From positions 138,051-202,050 of the forward strand of contig DASXWQ010000031.1 in the NCBI GenBank assembly GCA_036503555.1: a DNA stretch of 64,000 nt. Reading direction: 5' to 3'. Position numbers and translations under genes: made by a program. Under the pieces are notes generated by a model. It saw nothing but the letters and a program-made list of their open reading frames with translations. It did no database searches and had not been told where the DNA came from. Every line of letters starts with the position of its first letter. Position 1 is the first letter of the stretch. Shown piece after piece: positions 37,112 to 44,923 of the stretch. This DNA is from Actinocatenispora sp036503555 (lineage in GTDB: Bacteria > Actinomycetota > Actinomycetes > Mycobacteriales > Micromonosporaceae).

Positions 37112-37909
37112 TCAGCCGGCGCGCTCGCGCAGCGCGTCGGAGGTGGCCCGGTCGGCCGGGTAGAACGACTCGATGGCGAGCTCCGAGACGGTGACGTCCA
37201 TCGGCGTGCCGAACACGGCGGTGGTGGAGAAGAAGGACAACTCGGTGCCCCGGTAGTCGTAGCGCAGCGGTACGACGACGCTGCTCGGGCCGGGCCGGTC
37301 GGTCACCGGCTCGGGGTCGTCGCACGGGTAGTCGGCGAGTTCCCGGTACAGCTCGGCCAGAGCGATGTCGGAGGTGGCCTCCGCCTGGTGCCGCAGCCGG
37401 CTCAGCAGGTGCGCCCGCCACTGGCCGAGGTTGCGCACGTGCGGGGCCAGGCCGTCGGGGTGCAGCGCGAGCCGCAGCACGTTGGCCGGCGGTTCGAGCA
37501 GGTGCGCGGCGGCGACCTCGGTGAAGATACCGATCGCCGGGTTGGCGTCGACCAGCGTCCAGGACCGGTCGATCACGACCGCCGGGTACGGCTCGTGCCC
37601 GGCCAGCACCTGCCGCAGCGCCTCGCACACGGCGGCGAGGTCCGGCGAGGCCAGGTCGTGCTCCGGGTACGCCGGGGCGTACCCGCCGGCGAGGAGCAGC
37701 GCGTTCCGCTCCCGGAGCGGTACCTCCAGCCGTTCGGCGAGCTTGAGGATCATCTGGCTGGTGGGCCGGGACCGCCCGGTCTCGACGTAGCTCAGGTGCC
37801 GGGTGGACACGTCGGCCTCCAGGGACAGTTCGAGTTGGCTCAGCCGCCGCCGCTGGCGCCACTCGCGCAGCAGCGTGCCCACCGGATGTGGTTTGTCGAT
37901 CACCGTCAT
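37112..37909 (-). CDS. MmyB-type helix-turn-helix transcriptional regulator
   Basis: A 265-residue protein. Residues 8-75 form an XRE helix-turn-helix (L-S-Q-L-E-L-S-L-E-A-D-V-S-T-R-H-L-S-Y-V). Residues 105-260 form the MmyB ligand-binding domain (V-V-I-D-R-S-W-T-L-V-D-A-N-P and F-S-T-T-A-V-F-G-T-P-M-D-V-T). It probably binds a small hydrophobic ligand. It diverges from the DUF1330 gene, with symmetric sites between them, and is followed 34 bases later by nuoD on the same strand, which it may also control. Confidence 0.88.
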   Translation of the reverse strand: MTVIDKPHPVGTLLREWRQRRRLSQLELSLEADVSTRHLSYVETGRSRPTSQMILKLAERLEVPLRERNALLLAGGYAPAYPEHDLASPDLAAVCEALRQVLAGHEPYPAVVIDRSWTLVDANPAIGIFTEVAAAHLLEPPANVLRLALHPDGLAPHVRNLGQWRAHLLSRLRHQAEATSDIALAELYRELADYPCDDPEPVTDRPGPSSVVVPLRYDYRGTELSFFSTTAVFGTPMDVTVSELAIESFYPADRATSDALRERAG

Positions 37910-37928
37910 GCGGTCACCGTAGGCGAGG

Positions 37929-37961
37929 GGTCATCGCGGCTGCCATGACCTCGGAGGTCAT
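37929..37961. promoter_or_regulatory. Putative operator of the MmyB-type regulator
   Basis: The perfect palindrome ATGACCTCGGAGGTCAT (37945-37961) is preceded by a further half-site GGTCAT (37929-37934), giving three half-sites across the divergent promoter gap. Regulator binding is inferred. Confidence 0.55.
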
Positions 37962-38024
37962 CGACGCCGCTACCCGCATCGACGAGGGTTGTGGTCGTCA
38001 CCGCACGAGGGTTGGGAGCAGCCG

Positions 38025-38381
38025 ATGAGCACGCAGCAGATGACCGGGTACGCGATGGGTCGGCTGGAGACGCCGGGCGGGCCGCCGCACCCGGAGGTCC
38101 TGACGTACCTGGAGCGGATCCAGGACACGCTCGACCCGTACGGCGGGCGGTTCCTGATCCACGGCGGCCCGATCGACGTGCGGGAGGGCACCTGGTCGGG
38201 CGCCATCGTCCTGATCGGCTTCCCCACCCCGCGGCACGCCCGGGAGTGGTACGACTCGCCGGCGTACCAGCGGATCCTGCGGATGCGCGCCGACCACATC
38301 CCCGGCGACATCCTGCTCATCGAGGGCGTGTCGGCCGACCACGACTCGGCCGCGATGGCCGCGAAGCTGCGTACCGAGTGA
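38025..38381 (+). CDS. DUF1330 family protein
   Basis: A 118-residue dimeric alpha-beta barrel (ferredoxin-like) protein with the family motifs G-G-R-F-L-I-H-G-G and F-P-T-P-R-H-A-R-E-W-Y-D-S-P-A-Y. DUF1330 proteins are small cytosolic proteins of unknown function. GGGAG lies 6 bases before the ATG. It diverges from the MmyB-type regulator and is a likely target of it. Confidence 0.88.
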   Translation: MSTQQMTGYAMGRLETPGGPPHPEVLTYLERIQDTLDPYGGRFLIHGGPIDVREGTWSGAIVLIGFPTPRHAREWYDSPAYQRILRMRADHIPGDILLIEGVSADHDSAAMAAKLRTE

Positions 38382-38388
38382 TCCGCGG

Positions 38389-39345
38389 TCACCACGGCAG
38401 GTCGACACCGACCGGCTGGTAGAGCCAGATGTGCGCGCCGAGACCGGCCGGGTCGGTCAGCTCCGCCGCGTGCGTGGCTGCCGCCAGGTCCCGCAGGTAC
38501 CCGGTCGGGTCGGTGGTCGCCGCGGACAGCGGCGGGCGCGTCGCGGACACGCCGAGCGAGCGCAGCGCGTCGCGCTGGGACCGCAGCACGGTGTCCGGGC
38601 GTACCAGGGGGTCCCAGGCGACGTGGGCGGTCACGTCCGTCGTGCCGTCGGGTACCGGGCGGACCTGCCGGCCCTGCCGGTATCCGGTGAGGGTGCCGAG
38701 CGGCGGGCGGGCGTCGCGCCGATGGCCGTAGTCGACGGCGAGGGCGAGCCCGTGGTCCAGCGCGCCGACGGCCGCGGCCCACGCGTCGTCGCGGGGCCAG
38801 CCGATCTCGGCCCGCGTACCCGGTCCGGTCAGCGGCCACCAGTCCCGCAGCCACTCCGCGTCGCGCCCGTCGACCGGCGGCCCGGGGGCCTCGTCTCCGG
38901 TGGCCGGGTCGACCAGCACCTGCCGTACCGTGCCGTCGGCGTCCCGCTCGGCCACGTCCACCGGCACGTTGTCCAGCCACTCGGTGGCCAGCAGCAGCCC
39001 GGTCGTCCCCTCGGGTACGCGGGGGCGCCAGTCGACGGCGGTCGGCAGGAGGCGCGGGCGCGGCGCGAGGTCGACGCCGACCAGCCGGAGTCGCCGGGCC
39101 AGGTCGGTGGGCGCACCGGCGGCGAGCGCGGTGAGCAGTTCGCCGCCGCCGGCGCCGACGTCGACCACGTCGAGCCGGTCGGGCGTACCGAGGGCGGTGT
39201 CGAGCCGGGCCAGCAGTCGCAGCACCGCCCGCGCCATCGGTACGGTCTGCGCGCTGGTCCGGAAGTGGCCGGCGGGCCGGCCGGTCACGAAGAAGCCGTC
39301 GGGGCCGTACAGGGCGGCGTGCATCGCCTCGCGCCAGCGGAGCAT
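38389..39345 (-). CDS. SAM-dependent methyltransferase, MidA/NDUFAF7-like
   Basis: A 318-residue class I methyltransferase. It begins R-W-R-E-A-M-H-A-A-L-Y-G-P-D-G-F-F, the typical MidA start. The SAM motif is D-V-V-D-V-G-A-G-G-G-E-L near residue 67, and A-T-E-W-L-D-N-V-P-V-D is the MidA-specific motif (E-x-L-D-x-x-P). The mitochondrial relative NDUFAF7 methylates the NuoD homologue NDUFS2 and is needed for complex I assembly. The solitary nuoD lies 1.3 kb away on the same strand, so a linked role is plausible. It is convergent with the DUF1330 gene. Confidence 0.82.
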   Translation of the reverse strand: MLRWREAMHAALYGPDGFFVTGRPAGHFRTSAQTVPMARAVLRLLARLDTALGTPDRLDVVDVGAGGGELLTALAAGAPTDLARRLRLVGVDLAPRPRLLPTAVDWRPRVPEGTTGLLLATEWLDNVPVDVAERDADGTVRQVLVDPATGDEAPGPPVDGRDAEWLRDWWPLTGPGTRAEIGWPRDDAWAAAVGALDHGLALAVDYGHRRDARPPLGTLTGYRQGRQVRPVPDGTTDVTAHVAWDPLVRPDTVLRSQRDALRSLGVSATRPPLSAATTDPTGYLRDLAAATHAAELTDPAGLGAHIWLYQPVGVDLPW

Positions 39346-39362
39346 GACCACACCCTGCCACG

Positions 39363-39368
39363 TACGGT
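39363..39368 (+). promoter_or_regulatory. -10 element of a likely leaderless kinase transcript
   Basis: TACGGT is followed by 7 bases and the ATG at 39376, without a ribosome binding site. The methyltransferase start at 39345 lies just to the left on the opposite strand. Confidence 0.45.
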
Positions 39369-39375
39369 GACAGGC

Positions 39376-40710
39376 ATGGTGGCTGCGATCCGTCGACTGT
39401 TCGCGCTGCCGCTGCGGTCGGTGGTGTTCGACCTGTGCGCGGTGGGGCTGATCGCCCTGTTCGCGCTGTTGGTCCTGTTCTCCGGGCATCCGGTCGCCGC
39501 GGTGATCGGCTTCGCCATGGTCGTGCCGTTGGCGGTGCGGCGGCGCTTCCCGGTGCCGGTGTTCGCGGTCGTCTGCGTGATCGGCCTGGTGCAGGTGCTC
39601 GTCGTGCACCGCGTCTGGCCGTACGACGCGGCGGTGCTGCTCGCCATGTACACCGTGGTCAAGTACGCCGACCGGATGCTGTGGGCGTGGGTCGCGGCCG
39701 GCGCCGTCGCCGCGGGCTGCCTGCTCTACGGGGCGGCCGGCACCGACGTGATAGGTACCTCCGTGCAGCGCGGCGTGTCGCTCGCGGTGATGGCCGCGCC
39801 GTTCTGGCTCGTCGGCCTCGTCATGCGGACCCGCCGGCTGTACGTGCGGAGCCTGGAGGCGCGCGCCGTCACCGCCGAGCGGGAACGAGACCAGCGCGCC
39901 CGGCTCGCCGTCGCCGAGGAACGCGGTCGGATCGCCCGCGAGCTGCACGACGTCGTCGCGCACAGCCTGGCCGTGATGATCGTGCAGGCCGACGGCGCCT
40001 CGTACGCCCTCGACGACGATCCGGAGGCGGCCCGCGGCGCGGTCCGTACGGTGGCGCGGACCGGGCGGGAGGCGCTCGACGACATGCGCCGCCTCGTCGC
40101 CGTCCTCCGCGCGCCCACCGCCATCGACGCGCCGACCCCGGATCTCGCCGCGACCGGTTCCACCGCCGAGGATCTCGCGGTGAGCGGATCCGCCGCCGGT
40201 GATCTCGTCGTGGGCGGGGCAGTGGCCGACGCGGGGGACGGGGCGGCGAGGCGGCGACGCGTCGGGATCGGGCTGCTCGACGAGCTACGCGACAGGTTCG
40301 CCGCGTCCGGCATCGACGTGACGGTCGTGCGTACCGGCGCGGTGCGGGACCTGCCCGGCAGCGTCGAGCTGGCCGGGTACCGCATCGTGCAGGAAGCGCT
40401 GACGAACGTGCTGAAGCACGCCGGCCGGGGTACCGCGGCGACGGTCACCGCGTCGTACGGGGCGGACGTGGTGGCGCTGGAGGTCGTCGACGACGGTGCG
40501 GGCCGCGCCCGGATCGCCGGCGAGCCGCTGCCCGGCGGGCACGGCCTGCTCGGCGTCCGGGAGCGGGTCGCCGTGTTCGGTGGCGACTTCGCCGCCGGCC
40601 CGACGGTGGCCGGCGGACGGGCGGGATGGCGGGTGGCGGCGACGATCCCGCTGCCCCGGCTGGACCACGCGGCCGATACGGTCGACGCGACGAGCGAGGG
40701 GGACGCGTGA
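39376..40710 (+). CDS. NarL-type two-component sensor histidine kinase
   Basis: A 444-residue membrane kinase. About five helices span residues 16-150. The HisKA_3 dimerisation box R-I-A-R-E-L-H-D-V-V-A-H-S has His191 as the phosphorylated residue. A low-complexity linker (about 248-296) has three imperfect D-L-A-x-x-G-S units. The HATPase domain follows (Q-E-A-L-T-N-V-L-K-H-A-G, D-D-G-A-G, G-H-G-L-L-G-V-R-E-R). The sensor has no large outer domain, so it may sense the membrane. Its stop overlaps the response regulator start (GTGA). Confidence 0.92.
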   Translation: MVAAIRRLFALPLRSVVFDLCAVGLIALFALLVLFSGHPVAAVIGFAMVVPLAVRRRFPVPVFAVVCVIGLVQVLVVHRVWPYDAAVLLAMYTVVKYADRMLWAWVAAGAVAAGCLLYGAAGTDVIGTSVQRGVSLAVMAAPFWLVGLVMRTRRLYVRSLEARAVTAERERDQRARLAVAEERGRIARELHDVVAHSLAVMIVQADGASYALDDDPEAARGAVRTVARTGREALDDMRRLVAVLRAPTAIDAPTPDLAATGSTAEDLAVSGSAAGDLVVGGAVADAGDGAARRRRVGIGLLDELRDRFAASGIDVTVVRTGAVRDLPGSVELAGYRIVQEALTNVLKHAGRGTAATVTASYGADVVALEVVDDGAGRARIAGEPLPGGHGLLGVRERVAVFGGDFAAGPTVAGGRAGWRVAATIPLPRLDHAADTVDATSEGDA

Positions 40711-41369
40711 CGATCCGGGTGGTGCTGGTGGACGACCAGGAGCTGGTCCGGGCCGGCTTCCGGATGGTGCTCGGTTCGCAGCCGGACCTGGACGTGGTCG
40801 GCGAGGCCGGTGACGGGGCGGAGGCCCTGGCCGTCCTGTCGCGTACCCGGGCCGACGTGGTCGTGATGGACATCCGGATGCCGCTGATGGACGGGGTGGA
40901 GGCGACCCGCCGGCTGGTCGCGACCGGCCCCGACGCGCCGCGGGTGCTGGTGCTCACCACGTTCGACACCGACGAGGACGCGTTCGCCGCGCTCAACGCG
41001 GGTGCCAGCGGGTTCCTGCTGAAGAACGTACCGCCGGAGGAGATGCTGACCGCGATCCGCGTCGTCGCCTCCGGCGACTCGGTCGTCGCGCCGCGGGTCA
41101 CCCGGCGGCTGCTGGACCGGTTCGCCGGTCAGCTGTCCGGCCCGGCCACCCCCGACACCCGGCTCGACACGCTCACCGAACGCGAGCGTGAGGTGCTGCT
41201 CCTGGTCGCCGAGGGCCTGTCGAACGCCGAGGTTGCGGCCCGCCTCGTCGTCGCCGAGGCCACCGTCAAGACCCACGTCGGCCGCATCCTGACGAAGCTG
41301 GCGCTGCGCGACCGGGTCCAGGCCGTCGTCCTCGCGTACGAGACGGGCCTGGTGCGACCCGGCCGCTGA
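40707..41369 (+). CDS. NarL/LuxR-type response regulator
   Basis: A 220-residue regulator. The receiver domain (residues 4-118) has the acidic pair V-D-D, phosphoacceptor Asp55 (V-V-M-D-I-R-M-P) and the late Lys in F-L-L-K-N-V. The LuxR helix-turn-helix (about 150-212) contains L-T-E-R-E-R-E-V-L and S-N-A-E-V-A-A-R-L-V-V-A-E-A-T-V-K-T-H. It is translationally coupled to its kinase. Targets cannot be inferred from this window. Confidence 0.95.
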   Translation: MTIRVVLVDDQELVRAGFRMVLGSQPDLDVVGEAGDGAEALAVLSRTRADVVVMDIRMPLMDGVEATRRLVATGPDAPRVLVLTTFDTDEDAFAALNAGASGFLLKNVPPEEMLTAIRVVASGDSVVAPRVTRRLLDRFAGQLSGPATPDTRLDTLTEREREVLLLVAEGLSNAEVAARLVVAEATVKTHVGRILTKLALRDRVQAVVLAYETGLVRPGR

Positions 41370-41376
41370 CCGCCGC

Positions 41377-41808
41377 TCAGGCCGGCTGGTCCTTGTCCGT
41401 GGGGAACCAGACCTGAAGGGTCGACGGGTCGACCGGGATCGAGATGTGCTCGTGCGTGATCCGCCAGCCGTCGTCCGACCGCCGCAGGCAGAGGGTCTCG
41501 CGTACCCAGATCGACGTCCGGAGACCGTTCTTCCGTACGCCCGAGTCCAGGTGCAGCATGTTCGCGTACGCGACGGCGCCGTTCGCCACGATGTTCAGGT
41601 CGTGCGTGTCCAGGCCGATCGGCCCGTCGTACTCGTCGAACCACCGCACGAAGTTGCGGCGTACCTCGTCGGTGCCGGTGAACCGGAGCGGCGGTACGAC
41701 GTCGTAGTAGACGATGTCGGGCGAGTAGAACGACATGAGCCGGTCGATGTCCTTCGACCGCTGGGCGTCGGTGCAGCTGTCCACGAGTGCCCTGATTTCG
41801 CTGCTCAT
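41377..41808 (-). CDS. SnoaL-like (NTF2 fold) protein, probable ECF41 target
   Basis: A 143-residue protein with an NTF2/SnoaL-type fold: R-S-K-D-I-D-R-L-M-S-F-Y-S-P-D-I-V-Y-Y-D at the N-terminus and D-G-W-R-I-T-H-E-H-I-S-I-P-V near the end. Relatives are small cytosolic enzymes or binding proteins. It diverges from the ECF41-type sigma factor, and a promoter with the ECF41 pattern points at it (41910 to 41884). The sigma factor carries the same fold as its own C-terminal extension, which makes the pairing notable. The start is ATG 41808. Confidence 0.85.
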   Translation of the reverse strand: MSSEIRALVDSCTDAQRSKDIDRLMSFYSPDIVYYDVVPPLRFTGTDEVRRNFVRWFDEYDGPIGLDTHDLNIVANGAVAYANMLHLDSGVRKNGLRTSIWVRETLCLRRSDDGWRITHEHISIPVDPSTLQVWFPTDKDQPA

Positions 41809-41883
41809 CTGCGTGCTCCGTTCGAGGGTTTCCGGTGGGGGCCGGCCCGTCCCGCCGGGCGGTGGTTCCCGTTACGGTGGTCC

Positions 41884-41910
41884 GACGACGGAGGCCCGCC
41901 GGATGTGAGG
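41884..41910 (-). promoter_or_regulatory. ECF41-type promoter toward the SnoaL-like gene
   Basis: On the minus strand CCTCACA (41910-41904), exactly 16 bases, then CGTC (41887-41884). The published ECF41 consensus is TGTCACA-N16-CGTC. Five of seven -35 positions, the spacing and all four -10 bases match. The leader to the ATG at 41808 is about 70 bases. Confidence 0.65.
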
Positions 41911-41921
41911 CGGCGCGCTGA

Positions 41922-41948
41922 CCTCACAGTTCGGGCCGGTGTCTCGTC
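41922..41948 (+). promoter_or_regulatory. ECF41-type promoter toward the sigma factor gene
   Basis: CCTCACA (41922-41928), exactly 16 bases, then CGTC (41945-41948). The boxes and spacing are identical to those of the divergent promoter on the other strand. This suggests the sigma factor drives its own gene and its neighbour. Confidence 0.65.
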
Positions 41949-41985
41949 GGAGGGGGGACAGCGGCACCGAGCAGGGAGCGACGCG

Positions 41986-42906
41986 ATGGGCACCCAGTCC
42001 GGGCCGGACGACGGCCGAGGAGATCCGGACCTGCGCGAGATCATGAGCGAGCGGCGTCAGCTCATCAACCTCGGGTACCGGATGCTCGGCTCGCTGGCCG
42101 AGGCCGAGGACGTCGTGCAGGAGACGTACGCCCGTTGGTACGCGATGTCGCGGGAGCAGCACGAGGCCGTCGCGAACCCGGGCGCCTGGCTGACGAGGGT
42201 GGCGAGCCGCATCTGCCTGGACCTGCTCGGCTCGGCGCGGGCCCGGCGCGAGCGGTACGTGGGTGAGTGGATCCCGGAGCCGCTGCCGGAGCGGGCCGGG
42301 TGGCGCGGCGGGCCGTCGGCCGACCCGGCCGACCGCATCACCCTGGACGAGTCGGTCAACATGGCGTTCCTCGTCGTACTGGAGTCGATGACCCCGGCCG
42401 AGCGCGTCGCGTTCATCCTCCACGACGTGTTCAGCTACCCGTTCGCGGAGATCGCCGACATCGTCGGCCGTACGCCGGCGGCGTGCCGGCAGCTGGCCAC
42501 CTCGGCGCGCCGCCGCATCCGCGCGGCGCGGGCGCCGGCCACGCCGACGGCGCAGCAGGCGCGCATCGTCCGGGACTTCAAGCAGGCGTGGGAGGCCCGG
42601 GACATCCGGGCCCTCGTCGGCCTGCTCGACCCGGCCGCCACGGCCGTCGGCGACGGCGGCGGGCTCGTCACGGCGACGGCGCACCCGGTCGAGGGCGCCG
42701 AGCGGATCGCGCGCTTCTTCGCCGACCGGATCGATCCGGGTCGGCTGGACCTGCGGGAACGTACGGTCAACGGTCAGCCCGGCCTGGTGGCCGAGCTGGC
42801 CGGCGTCACCGTCTCGGTGTACGCGTTCGACATCGAGGACGGCCGGATCTGGCGTATCTGGGCGGTGCTCAACCCCGACAAGCTCCGGCCCTGGACGGCG
42901 GGCTGA
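41986..42906 (+). CDS. sigJ: ECF41-type RNA polymerase sigma factor (SigJ-like)
   Basis: A 306-residue extracytoplasmic-function sigma factor. Sigma-2 lies at about 20-90 (E-A-E-D-V-V-Q-E-T-Y-A-R-W), the ECF41 linker motif W-I-P-E-P is at 95-99, and sigma-4 is at about 125-182 (F-A-E-I-A-D-I-V-G-R-T-P-A-A-C-R-Q-L). A SnoaL-like C-terminal extension (about 190-306) contains the family motif D-G-G-G at 223-226. In ECF41 factors this extension regulates activity in place of an anti-sigma factor. AGGGAG lies 7 bases before the ATG. Its own promoter and that of the divergent gene match the ECF41 pattern. Confidence 0.93.
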   Translation: MGTQSGPDDGRGDPDLREIMSERRQLINLGYRMLGSLAEAEDVVQETYARWYAMSREQHEAVANPGAWLTRVASRICLDLLGSARARRERYVGEWIPEPLPERAGWRGGPSADPADRITLDESVNMAFLVVLESMTPAERVAFILHDVFSYPFAEIADIVGRTPAACRQLATSARRRIRAARAPATPTAQQARIVRDFKQAWEARDIRALVGLLDPAATAVGDGGGLVTATAHPVEGAERIARFFADRIDPGRLDLRERTVNGQPGLVAELAGVTVSVYAFDIEDGRIWRIWAVLNPDKLRPWTAG

Positions 42907-43125
42907 CAGCCGGGGCGGATCCGCCCAGGGCGTACGGGTGGGGTCGAAACGCCTCGTGAACGAGGCCACAAGCGGTGTCGGTGCCGCGGCACGGCGGGCA
43001 ATACTTGCGTTGACCGGTACCCGTGTCGAGGACTGGATCGTGATGGATGTGACTGTGCGCGCCGGCCGGAGCCGGCAACCGCGCGCCGGTGTGAGCCGGC
43101 GACCGCGCGGCGGTGGGGGTCGGCG

Positions 43126-44031
43126 GTGAGCCGGCCGGAGGACCGCCCGGGCCGGCTGGCGGTCGGCGTGATCGGTGTCGGGCGGGTGGGTTCGGTGCTG
43201 GCCGCCGCGTTGCGCCGGTCCGGCCATTCGGTCGTCGGCGCGACGGGCGTGTCGGCCGCGTCCCGGGAGCGCGCGGAGCGCCTGCTACCGGGGGTACCGC
43301 TGCTGCCGGCGGACGACGTGGCGGCGCGGGCCGACCTGCTGCTGCTGGGCGTGCCGGACGACGTACTCGGCGGGCTGGTCGAGGGGCTGGCCACGACGGG
43401 CGCGATCCGGCCGGGGCAGATCGTCGTGCACCCGAGCGGTGGGTACGGGACGGACGTGCTGGCGCCGGCGCTGCGGCGCGGCGGGCTGCCGATGGCGCTG
43501 CACCCGGCGATGACGTTCACCGGCCGGCCGGAGGACGTGGACCGGCTGGCGGGCGTGTCGTTCGGTGTGACGTCGCCGGCGGAGCTGCGGCCGGCGGCCG
43601 AGGTGCTGGTGCTGGAGATGGGTGGCGAGCCGCAGTGGGTCGAGGAGGCCGACCGTCCGCTCTACCACGCGGCGCTCGCGCACGGCGCGAACCATCTCGT
43701 CACCCTCGTCAACGAGGCGGTCTACCTGCTGCGCCAGGCCGGCGTCGTCCACCCGGAGCGGATGATCGCGCCGCTGCTGTCGGCGGCGCTGGACAACACG
43801 CTGCGGCTCGGTGACGCGGCCCTGACCGGGCCGGTGTCCCGCGGCGACGCCGGTACGGTCGAGCGGCACCTCGACGCGATCGGCGGTGCCGCGCCGGAGT
43901 CCGTCGCGGCGTACCTGGCGTTGGCGCGGCGTACCGCGGACCGGGCGATCGCCGCGGGCCGGTTGACCGCCACCGGGGCCGAGCCGCTGCTCGGTGTGCT
44001 GGCCGAACGACCCGACCGGGCCAGCTCATGA
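43126..44031 (+). CDS. DUF2520 Rossmann-fold protein, PanE/ProC-like
   Basis: A 301-residue protein. An NAD(P)-binding motif G-V-I-G-V-G-R-V-G-S-V lies near residues 13-23, followed by a helical DUF2520 C-terminal domain (H-G-A-N-H-L-V-T-L-V-N-E-A). Such proteins resemble ketopantoate and pyrroline-5-carboxylate reductases. The gene is coupled by ATGA to panC, and no canonical panE is in the window, so it may supply ketopantoate reductase activity; that is inferred from context. The 218-bp gap upstream shows only weak promoter-like sequence. Confidence 0.85.
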   Translation: MSRPEDRPGRLAVGVIGVGRVGSVLAAALRRSGHSVVGATGVSAASRERAERLLPGVPLLPADDVAARADLLLLGVPDDVLGGLVEGLATTGAIRPGQIVVHPSGGYGTDVLAPALRRGGLPMALHPAMTFTGRPEDVDRLAGVSFGVTSPAELRPAAEVLVLEMGGEPQWVEEADRPLYHAALAHGANHLVTLVNEAVYLLRQAGVVHPERMIAPLLSAALDNTLRLGDAALTGPVSRGDAGTVERHLDAIGGAAPESVAAYLALARRTADRAIAAGRLTATGAEPLLGVLAERPDRASS

Positions 44032-44915
44032 TCGTCACGCGTACCCCGGACGAGCTGCACACCGTCCGCAGTGGACTGTCCGGTGCGGTCGGTGTGGTGA
44101 TGACGATGGGCGCGCTGCACGACGGGCACCGCGCGCTGATCGCCGCGGCCCGCGCGTCGTGCGACGCGGTCGTCGTCACGATCTTCGTGAACCCGTTGCA
44201 GTTCGGCCCGAACGAGGACCTCGACCGGTACCCGCGCACGCTCGACGCCGACCTCGCCCTCTGCGAGGCGGCCGGCGTGGACGCGGTCTTCGCGCCGGAC
44301 GTCGAGGCGATGTACCCGGGCGGCCTGCCCGCCGTGCGGGTGGACCCGGGGCCGCTCGGCCGGGAGCTGGAGGGCGCGAGCCGCCCCGGCTTCTTCGACG
44401 GCGTACTCACGGTCGTGGTGAAGCTGCTGCACCTGACGCGGCCGCACCGGACGTTCTTCGGGGAGAAGGACTACCAGCAGCTCGCCCTGGTCCGGCGGAT
44501 GGTCCACGACCTGACCGTACGCACCGACGGCGCGCCGGTGGAGGTCGTCGGCGTACCGACGATCCGGGAGGCGGACGGGCTGGCCCGGTCCAGCCGCAAC
44601 GTCTACCTGTCCACTGTGGAGCGTGCGGGGGCGCTGGCGCTGTCCGGGGCGTTGTTCGCGGGCGCGCGGGCGGCCACCGACGGGGTGGACGCGGCGCTCG
44701 CCGCGGCGCACCGGGTCCTCGACGGCGCCGTGGAGCTGGACTACCTGGTCCTCACCGACCCCGACCTGGGGCCGGCCCCGGCGTACGGTCCGGCGCGGCT
44801 GCTGGTGGCCGCCCGGGTCGGCGCCACGCGGTTGATCGACAACATGGCGGTGACCGTCGGACACGACCCGACGGCATCGACGACACGCGCGGCCGACCCG
44901 GCCGTCGCCCCGTGA
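44028..44915 (+). CDS. panC: Pantothenate synthetase
   Basis: A 295-residue enzyme that joins pantoate to beta-alanine using ATP. The nucleotidyltransferase motif M-G-A-L-H-D-G-H is at 27-34, F-V-N-P-L-Q-F-G follows, and the K-D-Y-Q-Q-L region is near 147. Length is typical. It overlaps the DUF2520 gene by 4 bases and is followed by panD, which makes its beta-alanine substrate. Confidence 0.95.
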   Translation: MIVTRTPDELHTVRSGLSGAVGVVMTMGALHDGHRALIAAARASCDAVVVTIFVNPLQFGPNEDLDRYPRTLDADLALCEAAGVDAVFAPDVEAMYPGGLPAVRVDPGPLGRELEGASRPGFFDGVLTVVVKLLHLTRPHRTFFGEKDYQQLALVRRMVHDLTVRTDGAPVEVVGVPTIREADGLARSSRNVYLSTVERAGALALSGALFAGARAATDGVDAALAAAHRVLDGAVELDYLVLTDPDLGPAPAYGPARLLVAARVGATRLIDNMAVTVGHDPTASTTRAADPAVAP

Positions 44916-44923
44916 GGAGACCG

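Noticed and set aside
43040..43125. GCCGGCCGGAGCCGGC-like words read as an operator or repeat family
   Set aside because: The stretch is low-complexity GC with several overlapping pairings and no clear unit.
42938..43129. A 63-codon frame before the DUF2520 gene
   Set aside because: Its end overlaps the better-supported start at 43126, and the tail is simple Arg/Gly sequence from a GC-rich spacer.
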